Origin: JADGQM01 sp964441945
Lineage (GTDB): Bacteria; Desulfobacterota; Syntrophobacteria; Syntrophobacterales; Syntrophobacteraceae
Direction: 5' to 3'
Length of the DNA stretch: 64,000 nucleotides
NCBI GenBank assembly: GCA_964441945.1
Contig: CAYTWB010000011.1
Coordinates: forward strand, 1-64,000
Below are positions 33,368-42,240 of the stretch, one piece after another (position 1 is the stretch's first letter; each line of letters starts with the position of its first letter). The position numbers were made by a program, and so were the translations under genes. The notes beneath the pieces were generated by a model. The model was not told the DNA's origin. It did not search any database and saw only the letters and a list, made by a program, of their open reading frames with translations.

Positions 33368-34219
33368 GTGTTTGTTTCTCCTCAGGAATATTATCGCGAG
33401 CAGGGTGGGAGTCCGAGGAAACGGTTCGGGCAGCACTTTCTGATCCAACCGAAGACGGCTGAACGGATCGTTGCGAGTGCCGAACTGATTGCATCGGATG
33501 TGGTGGTGGAAGTCGGCCCCGGTCTCGGGGCCCTGACACGATTCATCCTGCCCAGGGTCCGGCGGCTGCACCTGGTCGAGCTGGATCGGGACCTGGCGGC
33601 TTTCCTGGAAAGGGACCTTCCCGCCTCGGAGTGTCATGTTTCCTTCTACCGGGAAGACATTCTGAACGTCGATCTCTGTGCACTCGGTCAAGGGCGGGAG
33701 GATCACCTGGTCCTGTTGGGGAACCTTCCCTACAACATAAGCTCGCCCCTGGTTTTCCGGTTGCTTGAATCCCGCCGCTGCATCAAACGCGCGGTCTTCA
33801 TGATGCAAAAAGAGGTCGGTGAGCGACTGGCAGCCCATCCGGGGGGCAAAGAGTATGGTGTCCTGTCGGTGCTGCTCGGCCTCTACGCTCGCGTGCAGTC
33901 TCTCTTTGTCGTCGGACCCGGTCAGTTCTATCCTCCACCCAATGTGGACTCTCTAGTGGTATCAATCGATTTCAGGGACTGCCTGTCGCCTGAGACCCCA
34001 TCCTTTGAGTTCATGAGGCAGCTCGTCAGCACCTGTTTCCAGAAGCGCAGGAAGACCTTGTTGAATTGTCTGAAAGGCCTGACGGGGCTTAATGCTGCAT
34101 CGCTTGCAGAAGTGTTGGCGCTCAGCGGCATCGATCCCCAAAGACGACCGGAAACGCTTTGTCCCGAGGAGTTTCTTCTCCTGGCCAAAAACCTGGATGC
34201 ATGGCGATCAGCCCGCTAA
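33368..34219 (+). CDS. rsmA: 16S rRNA dimethyladenosine transferase RsmA (KsgA)
   Basis: Dimethylates two adjacent adenosines (A1518/A1519 in E. coli numbering) in the 3' hairpin of 16S rRNA. A 283-residue enzyme with KRFGQHFLIQP near the N-terminus, the SAM motif VVEVGPGLGALT, and the catalytic LLGNLPYNISSPL. The start is GTG 33368; an overlapping ATG at 33366 is out of frame. The gene ends 4 bases into arfB on the opposite strand. Confidence 0.95.
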   Translation: MFVSPQEYYREQGGSPRKRFGQHFLIQPKTAERIVASAELIASDVVVEVGPGLGALTRFILPRVRRLHLVELDRDLAAFLERDLPASECHVSFYREDILNVDLCALGQGREDHLVLLGNLPYNISSPLVFRLLESRRCIKRAVFMMQKEVGERLAAHPGGKEYGVLSVLLGLYARVQSLFVVGPGQFYPPPNVDSLVVSIDFRDCLSPETPSFEFMRQLVSTCFQKRRKTLLNCLKGLTGLNAASLAEVLALSGIDPQRRPETLCPEEFLLLAKNLDAWRSAR

Positions 34220-34641
34220 TCCTCGATCGAGGCCTTCTCCGACCTCCTGCTCTTCAAAATGCTGTGCTGCCTCTTCTCTTCAAGACGTCGCTCTTTAGCC
34301 GCCCGGCTGACTCCTCTTCTCCTTCTGATTGGAACGCGCTTCAATGCATCTTGCAGCAGCTCAGTGAAGCGCAATATGGCCCGTTCGCGGTTGGCCGCCT
34401 GGCTGCGGGTCGATTGTGACACGACACGAAGGACTCCGTCTTTCCCGATCCGGCTCCTGAGGCGGCTTTTGATGAGCGCTTTATCCTCGTCGGAAAGGCT
34501 CGGCGAGTTGTCGAGGTCGAACCAGAGAATGACCTTGCTGCTCACCTTGTTGACATGCTGACCGCCCGGGCCGCTGCTCCGGGATGCAGTGAAATCAAGC
34601 TCGTCTTCCGGAATCGAAATTCGCTCGTTGATTATGAGCAT
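34216..34641 (-). CDS. arfB: Alternative ribosome-rescue peptidyl-tRNA hydrolase ArfB
   Basis: Rescues stalled ribosomes by hydrolysing peptidyl-tRNA in the A site. A 141-residue protein with an RF1-like catalytic domain carrying SRSSGPGGQHVNKVSSK (GGQ at 26-28) and a basic C-terminal tail (RRRRGVSRAAKERRLEEKRQ) that enters the mRNA channel. No codon-recognition domain is present, which separates it from true release factors. It is convergent with rsmA, with a 4-base overlap. Confidence 0.93.
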   Translation of the reverse strand: MLIINERISIPEDELDFTASRSSGPGGQHVNKVSSKVILWFDLDNSPSLSDEDKALIKSRLRSRIGKDGVLRVVSQSTRSQAANRERAILRFTELLQDALKRVPIRRRRGVSRAAKERRLEEKRQHSILKSRRSEKASIED

Positions 34642-34680
34642 CGAGGACCTCTCATTCCACCATGTGCATCAAGCCAACTT

Positions 34681-34801
34681 CTCCCCCCTCACTGGCTCCC
34701 ACGCTCTGCGTGGGAGCCCCTGCCTTCGGGCACTCTGCGCCAGTGGACACGGAGCGCCCAAGGTGTGCGTTCCCACGCAGAGCGTGGGAACGAGGGGGGA
34801 A
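34681..34801. repeat. Dispersed repeat family D, copy 2 (inverted)
   Basis: Reverse complement of the 24533-24656 layout: GGCTCCCACGCTCTGCGTGGG, GCCTTCGGGCACTCTGCGCC, then GTTCCCACGCAGAGCGTGGG. It is bounded by CCCCCCTC and GAGGGGGG and separates arfB and birA. Confidence 0.8.
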
Positions 34802-34821
34802 AGAACTTACGATGCGAAGAA

Positions 34822-35799
34822 CTAGATCAAAGTGATGTCTCCGGAAACGATCCGGTGTCGTGCTCCGAGATCGTCCGTCAACAGGAGGACCCCGTCTGTG
34901 TCGATGTCGAAGACCTGCCCCGTGAGGGTCTTTCCGATCATTTCAACCCTTGTTCGCCGCCCGATGATGCCGGAGAGGTCCTTCCAACGCTTTCTTATCG
35001 GTTCAAACCCCTGATCCTGAATGATCCGGTAGTAGATTTCGAACTGTTCGAGAAAGGCCCGAACGAGTCTCGATCTCGCCAGGGGTCCTCCGGTCTCGAT
35101 CAGGACAGAGGTCGCTATCTCCCTTATGTCGTCACCGAGGTCTTCCCTGGGGATATTGACATTGATCCCGATCCCCACGACGACGTAGTCGATCCCGTCC
35201 ATGTCCGCACTGATTTCGGTCAGAATGCCTGCGATTTTCCTGCCGCCGACCAGGATGTCATTCGGCCACTTGATCCGGGCATCGAGCCGTGTCAGCAGGT
35301 TGATGGCCTCGGCCGCCACGACCCCCGTCATCAGGGTGATCCCCGGCGCTTCACTCGGGGTCATGCGGGGGCGAAGAATACAAGACATGTAGATGCCGCC
35401 TTCCGGCGAAAACCAGCTCCGACCCTTCCGGCCCCTCCCACCCGTCTGCCTTTCGGCAATGACGACGGTCCCTTCCACCGCACCGAGGGCCGCCAGCTCT
35501 TTAGCCCTGAGGTTGGTTGAATCCGTTTCCGGAAGATGCACGATGTCCTCGGCGCCAAAAACCCGGGTGGCCAGCCCTTCCCGGATTTCGGCGGGAAGCA
35601 GAAGGTCCGCCGTCGCTCCAAGCGAATACCCCTTCTTTGTCGAGGTATCGATCGTGTAGCCCACCTTCTGCAGATGACGGATGTGCTTGTTGACGGCTGT
35701 CCGGCTGACACCAAGCATCCGGCTCAGCCATTCGCCGGAAACCCAATTGCCTCTCTTTTCCTTGAGATATGAAAGCAGCCTGTCCCTGGTCGTCTTCAC
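34822..35799 (-). CDS. birA: Bifunctional biotin-[acetyl-CoA-carboxylase] ligase / repressor BirA
   Basis: Attaches biotin to carboxylase carrier proteins and may repress biotin genes. It has 325 residues. A winged-helix domain (about 1-65, with SGEWLSRMLGVSRTAVNKHIR) precedes the BPL catalytic domain with the biotinyl-AMP loop GRGRKGRSWFSPEGG and KWPNDILVGGRKIAGILTE, plus a C-terminal SH3-like domain. The GTG at 35799 places the start just before the HTH; the same frame stays open far upstream without homology. The DNA-binding domain suggests a regulatory role, but no bio genes are in the window. Confidence 0.9.
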   Translation of the reverse strand: MKTTRDRLLSYLKEKRGNWVSGEWLSRMLGVSRTAVNKHIRHLQKVGYTIDTSTKKGYSLGATADLLLPAEIREGLATRVFGAEDIVHLPETDSTNLRAKELAALGAVEGTVVIAERQTGGRGRKGRSWFSPEGGIYMSCILRPRMTPSEAPGITLMTGVVAAEAINLLTRLDARIKWPNDILVGGRKIAGILTEISADMDGIDYVVVGIGINVNIPREDLGDDIREIATSVLIETGGPLARSRLVRAFLEQFEIYYRIIQDQGFEPIRKRWKDLSGIIGRRTRVEMIGKTLTGQVFDIDTDGVLLLTDDLGARHRIVSGDITLI

Positions 35800-36039
35800 T
35801 CCAATCCCACCGTTTCCAACACGTTCAATTCGGTCGAAGATGCCGGCTTCAGGCGGCACGTTCCATAAGAACCAAACCCTCTTCGATAACCAGCTCTGCC
35901 TTGAGGGAAAAGCATGTCCGATTACGGTATAACTAACACAGCGAAACGGATCTTGAAAGGACCCGAAGACGCCTGTCATCATGCTGAGTACAGACTCCCC
36001 CGCAAATGAGTGGGATGCACCAGATCTTTTGGAACAACG

Positions 36040-36385
36040 ATGAGAAGTGAACCCGGAGGGTTCAAAGCCATTAGCCGGTGGTTGAGCCCGCGACAGCGGG
36101 CGATACCACCGGGATACGAACAGGATAACCTTTGCACCCCGGAGGGGTGCCGGCAAGGGTCACCGGTGCTTTCCACCTATCTCAGTCTTCATTATCATCT
36201 CGAAGTCATTCCGCCTGCGAGGAATCTATCGGGCCCCTGGAAAAAGCCGGTGTTGAATACGACCCGAGGTATCTTGATAGATGGAGCTGCGACCCCCTCC
36301 GGGGTCGGCTTGTTTCCCTCCGTTTTCCGGGGGTGTCGGCCTACGGCCTCAACCCCCGGCTAATCGCTTATATCCCTCCGGGATG
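36040..36385. repeat. Two related palindrome-rich repeats
   Basis: The left part has GCCCGCGACAGCGGGC and GCACCCCGGAGGGGTGC palindromes. The right part (about 36280-36385) has GACCCCCTCCGGGGTC, GGGGGTGTCGGCCTACGGCC and ATCCCTCCGGGAT. Both resemble dispersed intergenic repeats. Confidence 0.5.
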
Positions 36386-36504
36386 ATGAAACCCTACTCC
36401 CGACGGGATTCCGGCTGTTCCTCCTCGTGCGGGAATCCACGTTGGTCCGTGATTCGCAGCCCATTGGGGCGTTGTTCCAAAAGACCCAACTGAGTGCCCA
36501 TAAT

Positions 36505-36565
36505 CTGTGGCATGGGCGTCCCGCCCATGGTTCCCACAGGCTGGAAGCCTGTGCCACGGGATAAG
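36505..36565. repeat. REP-like hairpin pair
   Basis: CATGGGCGTCCCGCCCATG and ACAGGCTGGAAGCCTGT lie side by side within an outer GTGGC/GCCAC pair; a compact double hairpin about 220 bases upstream of pqiA. Confidence 0.6.
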
Positions 36566-36788
36566 CCATGTGGTCCCTTTCAGGCTTTTCCTCCTTATCC
36601 TGCTGTGGTATTGGGGGCATGAGGGTCTGATCTTTGCCGAGACCTTTCCCTGCCTGTTCGGCAGGGGAGCTTCGAAAGAGTCGCCTGGAGTGTGGATGCG
36701 CATCGGAATGGGCTCAAGCCATCCTTTCACGGCTGTCGAGGCATGCTTTTGAAACGGACGAGCCCGGATCTCCTGAGAGAGGTTGGCC

Positions 36789-37439
36789 ATGGCCGTATCG
36801 AGACTCATCGCCTGTCCTGACTGCGATCTGCTGCAACGCCTGCCGGACCTTGCGCCGGGAGCGTCGGCGCGCTGCCCGCGCTGTGGCCATGTCGTATCCT
36901 CCAGGAAACCGGACTCCCTCAATCGCACCCTGGCCCTGACGGTCGCAGCCGCGATTGCCTTTGTGCTGGCGAACACCGTCCCCATGCTGGGGCTCTCGGC
37001 GGCCGGGCGCGAGGCCAGTACGACGGTCCTCGGCGGCGTTCAGGTCATGTGGCAAGAGGGTGAGCTGGTGGTCTCCGTCATCATGCTGATTGCCGCGGTG
37101 GTTGCTCCCGCCCTCGACATCGCCTTGATGCTGATCATTCTTCTGGCTGTGCGGCGGCCTCCCACACCCTGGTGGGTGGGAGCGCTGCTCCGGTTTTCCC
37201 GGACGATCCGCCCGTGGCGGATGGTCGAAGTCATGCTGCTCGGGATCCTCGTCTCGCTGATCAAAATCGCGGAACTGGCGACGGTGATCACCGGCATCGC
37301 TATGTGGGCGGTGGCGGCGCTGATTGTTCTCCTGGCGGCCATGGCGAACTGCTTCGATCCGGACGAGGTCTGGAGTCGCGTGGAATGGGCCGAAAGGCGG
37401 GCTGGAGGCCATGGCCTGCAATGGGGAGAAAAGTTGTGA
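36789..37439 (+). CDS. pqiA: PqiA-domain membrane protein, first copy
   Basis: A 216-residue inner-membrane protein. An N-terminal zinc ribbon (CPDCD...CPRCG, residues 9-35) is followed by about four hydrophobic segments of the PqiA domain (around 50-70, 95-120, 145-170 and 175-195). In E. coli PqiA is one protein with two such domains; here the halves are separate genes. It probably works with PqiB and PqiC in lipid transport across the envelope. The ATG at 36789 follows GAGAGAGG. It overlaps the second pqiA by 4 bases (GTGA). Confidence 0.87.
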   Translation: MAVSRLIACPDCDLLQRLPDLAPGASARCPRCGHVVSSRKPDSLNRTLALTVAAAIAFVLANTVPMLGLSAAGREASTTVLGGVQVMWQEGELVVSVIMLIAAVVAPALDIALMLIILLAVRRPPTPWWVGALLRFSRTIRPWRMVEVMLLGILVSLIKIAELATVITGIAMWAVAALIVLLAAMANCFDPDEVWSRVEWAERRAGGHGLQWGEKL

Positions 37440-38077
37440 GCGCCGCCTGCCCGTCTGCGGCAGAATACGGCCTGCTGAACTGCGAGCATTGCGGGCTCCT
37501 GTCGCATGCCGCCGCAGGCATGCATGAAGGGCGCTGCCCGCGCTGCGGCGCCGGACTTCACTTCCGAAAGCCCAACAGCATCCAGCGCACCTGGGCTTTA
37601 GTGATCGCGGCAGCCATCTGTTACATCCCGGCCAATCTGCTGCCGGTGATGACGACGACCACGCCCTTCAGCAAATCGTCGGACACCATCATGGAAGGAG
37701 TGGTGCTCCTCTGGTCGCCGACCTCATGGCCGCTCTCGGTGGTGGTCTTCGTCGCGAGCGTCACCATCCCGCTGGCCAAGCTCATTGCCCTGGCCTACCT
37801 GCTGATCACCGTCCAGCGCGGTTCTCTAAAGAGCAACCGGGAGCGGACGCGGCTCTACCGCATGATTGAGTTCATCGGTCGCTGGTCCATGCTCGATGTC
37901 TTTGTCGACACCTTCGTCGTCGCCCTGGTGCAGCTCCAACCGCTCATGGTGGTCGGGCCGGGCCCGGGGGTTGTGTTTTTTGCAGCGGTGGTCGTGCTCA
38001 CCATGATTGCGGTCGAAACCTTTGATCCCAGGTTGATCTGGGACCAGCGTGAGGGAAGCCATGCCCGATATACCTGA
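37436..38077 (+). CDS. pqiA: PqiA-domain membrane protein, second copy
   Basis: A 213-residue protein with its own zinc ribbon (CEHCG...CPRCG, about 18-45) and PqiA membrane domain, including PANLLPVMTT and SMLDVFVDTFVVALVQL, the latter a strong family motif. The start is GTG 37436 in the GTGA overlap with the first copy, implying coupled translation; ATG 37421 is an in-frame alternative. The pqiB start lies 17 bases inside its 3' end. Confidence 0.87.
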   Translation: MSAACPSAAEYGLLNCEHCGLLSHAAAGMHEGRCPRCGAGLHFRKPNSIQRTWALVIAAAICYIPANLLPVMTTTTPFSKSSDTIMEGVVLLWSPTSWPLSVVVFVASVTIPLAKLIALAYLLITVQRGSLKSNRERTRLYRMIEFIGRWSMLDVFVDTFVVALVQLQPLMVVGPGPGVVFFAAVVVLTMIAVETFDPRLIWDQREGSHARYT

Positions 38078-39761
38078 GAAAAACGGTCTTCCTGAAATCC
38101 CCGAGGCGGCCGCTGTGCCGAGGAGGCAGCGACGTCTCTCCGCGGTTTGGATCATCCCCATCGTTGCCGCCGTCATCGGGGGCTGGATTGCAGTGCAGAA
38201 GGTCTTGAGTGAAGGCCCGACGATCACCATCCGGTTTCACAATGCGGAAGGACTGGAAGCCGGGAAGACCAGGATCAAGTACAACGGTGTGGAAATCGGT
38301 ACCGTCTCGACCGTCACCCTGTCCAAGGACCACCAGGGGGTCATGGCGACCGCCGAAATGGCAGCCGAAAGCCGAGACATGCTCGTCGAAGACACTCAGT
38401 TCTGGGTCGTGCGGCCGAGAATATCCGGCGGTACCGTATCCGGCCTTGGCACCCTGCTTTCCGGCTCCTACATCGGGATGGAGGTCGGAACATCCAAAAC
38501 GAAGCGTCTCTCCTTCATCGCCCTCACCGCTCCGCCGGTGGTGACCGGAGAAGTACCGGGGCGGTTCTTCCTGCTCAAGGCGGAGGACCTCGGTTCTCTC
38601 GACTACGGCACACCCATCTTTTTCCGGCGCATCCAGGTGGGACAGGTCGTGGGCTACACGCTCGACCCGGACGGCCGCAGCATCACGGCCAACATGTTCC
38701 TCTACGCTCCCTATGATCAGTACGTCAGCCCCGAAACGCGGTTCTGGCAGGCGAGTGGAATCGATATCTCCATGGCTGCAAACGGGATCAGCGTGCATAC
38801 GGAATCGCTCGTTTCCCTTCTGATCGGCGGCATCGCCTTCGAGACCCCGCCGACCGCCCCGATTCTGCCGCCTGCAGAACCCAATACGGCCTTCAAGCTC
38901 TTCGATAATCGTGCCCAGGCCATGAAACCGCCTGCGGGTGAGCCGCGCACCTACGTCCTGGTTTTCAAGGAATCGGTTCGCGGCCTTGTGGTCGGGGCAC
39001 CGGTGGAGTTCTCGGGGATTCAATTCGGCGAAGTGCTCTCGATCGGATTACAGCTCCACCCGGGGACCTATGATCTTTCCGTTCCCGTCACCGTCAGGGT
39101 CTATCCGGAATTGATTGTTGAGAGAGTGGTGGGAATCGATCCGAAGGTCTTCCGTCCCGAACGCCACCATGTCGCCGAGAGGCTGGTCGAGCTCGGGTTC
39201 CGTGCCCAATTGCGCATGGGAAGCCTGATTACGGGGGCCCTCTATGTCGCCTTCGACCAGTTTCCGAATGCCCCCAAGACAAAGGTGGATTGGTCGCGGG
39301 AAACCCCCGAGCTCCCGACGGTCCCAGGCGAATTGCAGGAGATCCAGCAGAGCCTGGTGCGGATTGTTCAGAAGTTCGACAGTCTGCCTCTCGATGCCAT
39401 CACGAAAGACCTTCGAAAAACCCTTGCCACCCTTGACCAGACGCTCAAAGATTTGGGCAGCCTGGCGAAACGAGTCAATGCCGACTGGGTGCCGGAAGGC
39501 AAGAACGCGCTTGCCGAAGCACGCCGCACCCTGGAGGCGGCCGAACGCGCGCTCGGCTCCGTGGACAAGACGGTCCTCGGGCCCGATGCCCCCGTGCAGC
39601 AGGAACTCCGTGATGCGCTGCAGGAGTTTATCCGCGCGGCTCGAGCCTTTCGCGACCTGGCCGACAGCCTCGACCGTCATCCCGAATCGCTTTTGCGAGG
39701 CAGGAAGGCATCACCCTTGCCGACTTCGGGGGCCCATTCCGGGAAGAATGGAGGAAAATGA
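38061..39761 (+). CDS. pqiB: PqiB, MCE-domain intermembrane lipid transport protein
   Basis: A 566-residue periplasmic protein with one N-terminal membrane anchor (about residues 26-46, SAVWIIPIVAAVIGGWIAV). It has three MCE/MlaD domains: the first from GPTITIRFHNAEGLEAGKTRIKYNG, a second after PGRFFLLKAEDLG, and a third with FKESVRGLVVGAPVEFSG. A C-terminal helical region (about 430-555) resembles the needle-forming segment of E. coli PqiB. It starts at ATG 38061 after AGGGA, overlapping pqiA; pqiC starts in its last four bases. The family carries lipids between inner and outer membrane. Confidence 0.92.
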   Translation: MPDIPEKNGLPEIPEAAAVPRRQRRLSAVWIIPIVAAVIGGWIAVQKVLSEGPTITIRFHNAEGLEAGKTRIKYNGVEIGTVSTVTLSKDHQGVMATAEMAAESRDMLVEDTQFWVVRPRISGGTVSGLGTLLSGSYIGMEVGTSKTKRLSFIALTAPPVVTGEVPGRFFLLKAEDLGSLDYGTPIFFRRIQVGQVVGYTLDPDGRSITANMFLYAPYDQYVSPETRFWQASGIDISMAANGISVHTESLVSLLIGGIAFETPPTAPILPPAEPNTAFKLFDNRAQAMKPPAGEPRTYVLVFKESVRGLVVGAPVEFSGIQFGEVLSIGLQLHPGTYDLSVPVTVRVYPELIVERVVGIDPKVFRPERHHVAERLVELGFRAQLRMGSLITGALYVAFDQFPNAPKTKVDWSRETPELPTVPGELQEIQQSLVRIVQKFDSLPLDAITKDLRKTLATLDQTLKDLGSLAKRVNADWVPEGKNALAEARRTLEAAERALGSVDKTVLGPDAPVQQELRDALQEFIRAARAFRDLADSLDRHPESLLRGRKASPLPTSGAHSGKNGGK

Positions 39762-40354
39762 ACCCGATGAATCCGAACGTATCCCGCATCGTTTATGGCC
39801 TTCTGGGGGTTTTGATGCTCACCGCCTGCGCCTCTCCCCCTTCGCACTTCTATGCCCTCAATTCCACCCAGGAAGCACTCGCCGGGCTTCCCTACCCGGT
39901 CAGTATTGCCGTGGGGCCGGTGACAATCCCGGAGACGGTCAACCGTTCGGAGATCGTGGTGCAGGCCGGACCCAATCGAATCGGGTTGGACGAGCTCAAT
40001 CGCTGGGCAGCGCCTCTCCAGTCCGACATTCAGCGCGTCATCATGGAAGACCTGGTGCAACTGCTGGGAACGCCGCGCGTATCGCGATACCCGCAGGGGC
40101 CGGTCACAACGCCTGACTTCCGGGTTCAAATCGAAGTGCTCCGCTTCGAGTCGATGCCGGGCGATGCGGTGCTGCTCGACGTCATTTGGACCGTTCGCGC
40201 AAAGACCGAAAAGGACGAGAAGACCGGCCGCACAACCCTGCGTGAACCGGCGACAGGGCCGGGCTACGACGCGCTCGTCGCCGCCCACAGCCGGGCGCTT
40301 GGCACCCTTAGCCGCAACCTCGCGGAGGTGATTCTCGAAGGGATCGGGCGATGA
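39758..40354 (+). CDS. pqiC: PqiC outer-membrane lipoprotein (DUF330/ABC auxiliary family)
   Basis: A 198-residue lipoprotein. The signal peptide ends with the lipobox LTAC (Cys about residue 25). The body has SHFYALNST, VGPVTIPETVNRSEIVVQAGPNRI and WAAPLQSDIQRVIMEDL, the hallmarks of the PqiC/YmbA family that docks PqiB to the outer membrane. It overlaps pqiB by 4 bases (ATGA) and ends the four-gene operon. A dispersed repeat begins two bases after the stop. Confidence 0.9.
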   Translation: MNPMNPNVSRIVYGLLGVLMLTACASPPSHFYALNSTQEALAGLPYPVSIAVGPVTIPETVNRSEIVVQAGPNRIGLDELNRWAAPLQSDIQRVIMEDLVQLLGTPRVSRYPQGPVTTPDFRVQIEVLRFESMPGDAVLLDVIWTVRAKTEKDEKTGRTTLREPATGPGYDALVAAHSRALGTLSRNLAEVILEGIGR

Positions 40355-40355
40355 C

Positions 40356-40500
40356 TAAGTACAGCTCCGCACAAATGAGTGTCCGAATTCCCATTCGTCA
40401 TACCGGCAGGTTTTAGGCCGGTATCCAGGAAGTATTTCTGGATTCCGGCCAAAGGCATGCCGGAATGACGGCCAGGGTTATGATCACTTCATTCTGCGAC
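40356..40500. repeat. MITE-like repeat family A between pqiC and aor
   Basis: TAAGTACAG head, GTGTCCGAATTCCCATTCGTC, GTCATACCGGC...GGCCGGTATCCAGG and CTGGATTCCGGCC...GCATGCCGGAATGACGG hairpins, then a tail reading GGTTATGATCACTTCATT. It closely matches 57376-57523 and 61949-62101. Its tail covers the stop codon of the minus-strand AOR gene (40489-40491). Confidence 0.75.
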
Positions 40501-42240
40501 GTGTTCCTGAACGAGAGCCAGGATCGCCTCCGCGTAAGTCTTCTTGAGGGAATCAAGGTAGGCCCCGTCTATCTTGCCCTTCCAGGTCTCGATTTCCAGG
40601 AAGCGCTTGGGGATTGCCACGGTGCGCGGGTCAAAGCCCGTACGGAGGCGGGTTTGCCATCGCAGCTTCTGGACATGGGCTGAAACGGTGCCGATGCTCT
40701 CCGCAAGCGCGGGGGAGCCGACGGAGCGCAGGCACTCCGAGAGGGTCGAGTCCCCATAGACCCCTCTGGCGAAAAGACAGCTCACCATGGAGGTGAGCAG
40801 CACCCTGGCCCGCTCATCCTGAATCAGGAACCGGACCGCCTCGGCGACGTTGGGTCCTTTGCCTTTCTGGTCCCAGGAGTACCCCCCTGCGTCGAGGTGA
40901 GAGTGCCGAAGGCCGAGCGCCTGGGAGACGAAGAAGACCTCACCGGTGGCATACCCGGCCATTTCCTGGCCGAGCACGCAAGCAAACTCTGCGCCCCCGT
41001 AATACTCAGCCGCTTTCAGCGTTCCCTGCCCGAGCAGCCGGTAGAACTCGTTGGAAGCCGCCCCAAGGTGGTGGACCGCCTCCTGATAGACTTTCTCATC
41101 ACCGAACTTGAGGGGAACGAGGGTCTCCCGGGTGGAGATGATTCCCTTCTCGAAAGCCTCCGTGGCCCATGCCAGCGCGACCCCCGCAGACATGACGTCC
41201 AGCCCTTCCCGTTCCATGGTATCGAGGAGCGAAATCACGGAGAAGGAATTGGTCACCTGGAGCATCGCTCCGGCGGCAAAGATCGGTTCATGGTCGTAGG
41301 AAGCCTGCCGGTAGAGGTAGCGGTTTTGCTCCATGAACCGCTCCCTGACGAACCCGATGTGAATGCACCCGACGGGGCAGCCGGCGCAGGCGGCGTTGCG
41401 CAGCAGGGTGTCCCGCGCGAAGGTCTCACCCGAAATGCCTTCCATCCCGGGGTCGGTCGTCTTCTGGAGGTTCCGGATGGGAAGGGCGCGGAGCCCGTTC
41501 AGGACCGCCATATTGATGGGTGTGCCGATATTGTGGTACTTTTCCATCATATCGGTGTCCGTCATCTTCCGATATACGTCCGTGAAGAGTTTCGGATAGG
41601 CCTTCCCCTCGGGAAGCGGGAACGAGCCGTCACCCATGATCACGATCCCCTTGAGGTCCTTGGCGCCCATGACCGCTCCGCAGCCGAGTCGGCCGAAGTG
41701 GCGGTAGGTGTCCACGTTGATGCAGGCCATGGCCGAAAGGTTCTCGCCCGCAGGCCCGATCCTCAGGATGCTCCGATGTCCCGCCCCTGGGTACATGCGG
41801 CGGAGCATCTTGCCGGTTTTCAGCAGGTCCATCCCCCGGAGAAAGTGGACGTCCTGAAGATCGAGGTGTTTGGAGCCGATCGACAGGCAGGAGGGTCTCG
41901 CCGCTTTCCCCCGAATAACGAGGGCATCGTAATCCGCAAAGCGCAGCGCAAGGGCGGATCGCCCCCCGGCGTGGCTCTCGGCATATTGATTGTGGTAGGG
42001 AGACTTGAAGGCGCAAACGGTCTTGCTCATGAGCGGGAAATATCCCGTGAGCGGGCCTATGGTGAAGATGAGCGGCTGTTCCGGATCGTCCCATGGCCGG
42101 TCCGGGAGCCCGTATTGGTCGAAAAGCATAGCCGCCAGCCCACTTCCGCCGGCAACGGTGTCCCGCCCATCGAGATCGGCCGGGCCGCCCCGCCCGGTTG
42201 CAAGGTCGACAATGAGTACTCGGAAATGGTCCCGGATCAT
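40489..42240 (-). CDS. Aldehyde:ferredoxin oxidoreductase family tungstoprotein
   Basis: A 583-residue enzyme of the AOR family, which oxidises aldehydes with a tungsten bis-pterin cofactor and an adjacent [4Fe-4S] cluster. Cluster ligands are Cys285, Cys288 and Cys292 (CAGCPVGC) plus probably Cys488 (MVSCLF). The cofactor-domain blocks GGSGLAAMLF, GPLTGYFP and GRLGCGAVMGAKDLKGIVI are present. The substrate cannot be read from sequence: acetaldehyde or aromatic aldehydes are common, and glyceraldehyde-3-phosphate is used by relatives (GAPOR/GOR). It is last in a run pfk-fba-ackA-pyk-eno-ferredoxin-aor and overlaps the ferredoxin gene by 4 bases, so that is its electron partner. Confidence 0.88.
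   Translation of the reverse strand: MIRDHFRVLIVDLATGRGGPADLDGRDTVAGGSGLAAMLFDQYGLPDRPWDDPEQPLIFTIGPLTGYFPLMSKTVCAFKSPYHNQYAESHAGGRSALALRFADYDALVIRGKAARPSCLSIGSKHLDLQDVHFLRGMDLLKTGKMLRRMYPGAGHRSILRIGPAGENLSAMACINVDTYRHFGRLGCGAVMGAKDLKGIVIMGDGSFPLPEGKAYPKLFTDVYRKMTDTDMMEKYHNIGTPINMAVLNGLRALPIRNLQKTTDPGMEGISGETFARDTLLRNAACAGCPVGCIHIGFVRERFMEQNRYLYRQASYDHEPIFAAGAMLQVTNSFSVISLLDTMEREGLDVMSAGVALAWATEAFEKGIISTRETLVPLKFGDEKVYQEAVHHLGAASNEFYRLLGQGTLKAAEYYGGAEFACVLGQEMAGYATGEVFFVSQALGLRHSHLDAGGYSWDQKGKGPNVAEAVRFLIQDERARVLLTSMVSCLFARGVYGDSTLSECLRSVGSPALAESIGTVSAHVQKLRWQTRLRTGFDPRTVAIPKRFLEIETWKGKIDGAYLDSLKKTYAEAILALVQEHVAE

Larger units (their letters stand above)
35800..36788. other. Repeat-bearing intergenic region upstream of birA and pqiA
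   Basis: About 990 bases between divergent genes. It holds palindrome-rich dispersed repeats at 36040-36385 and a REP-like pair at 36505-36565. It should contain the birA and pqi promoters, which I cannot assign. Open frames across it cross repeats and show no family resemblance. Confidence 0.6.

Noticed and set aside
34555..35520. Open frame overlapping arfB and birA on the plus strand
   Set aside because: It is antisense to motif-rich parts of both genes and crosses a family D repeat.
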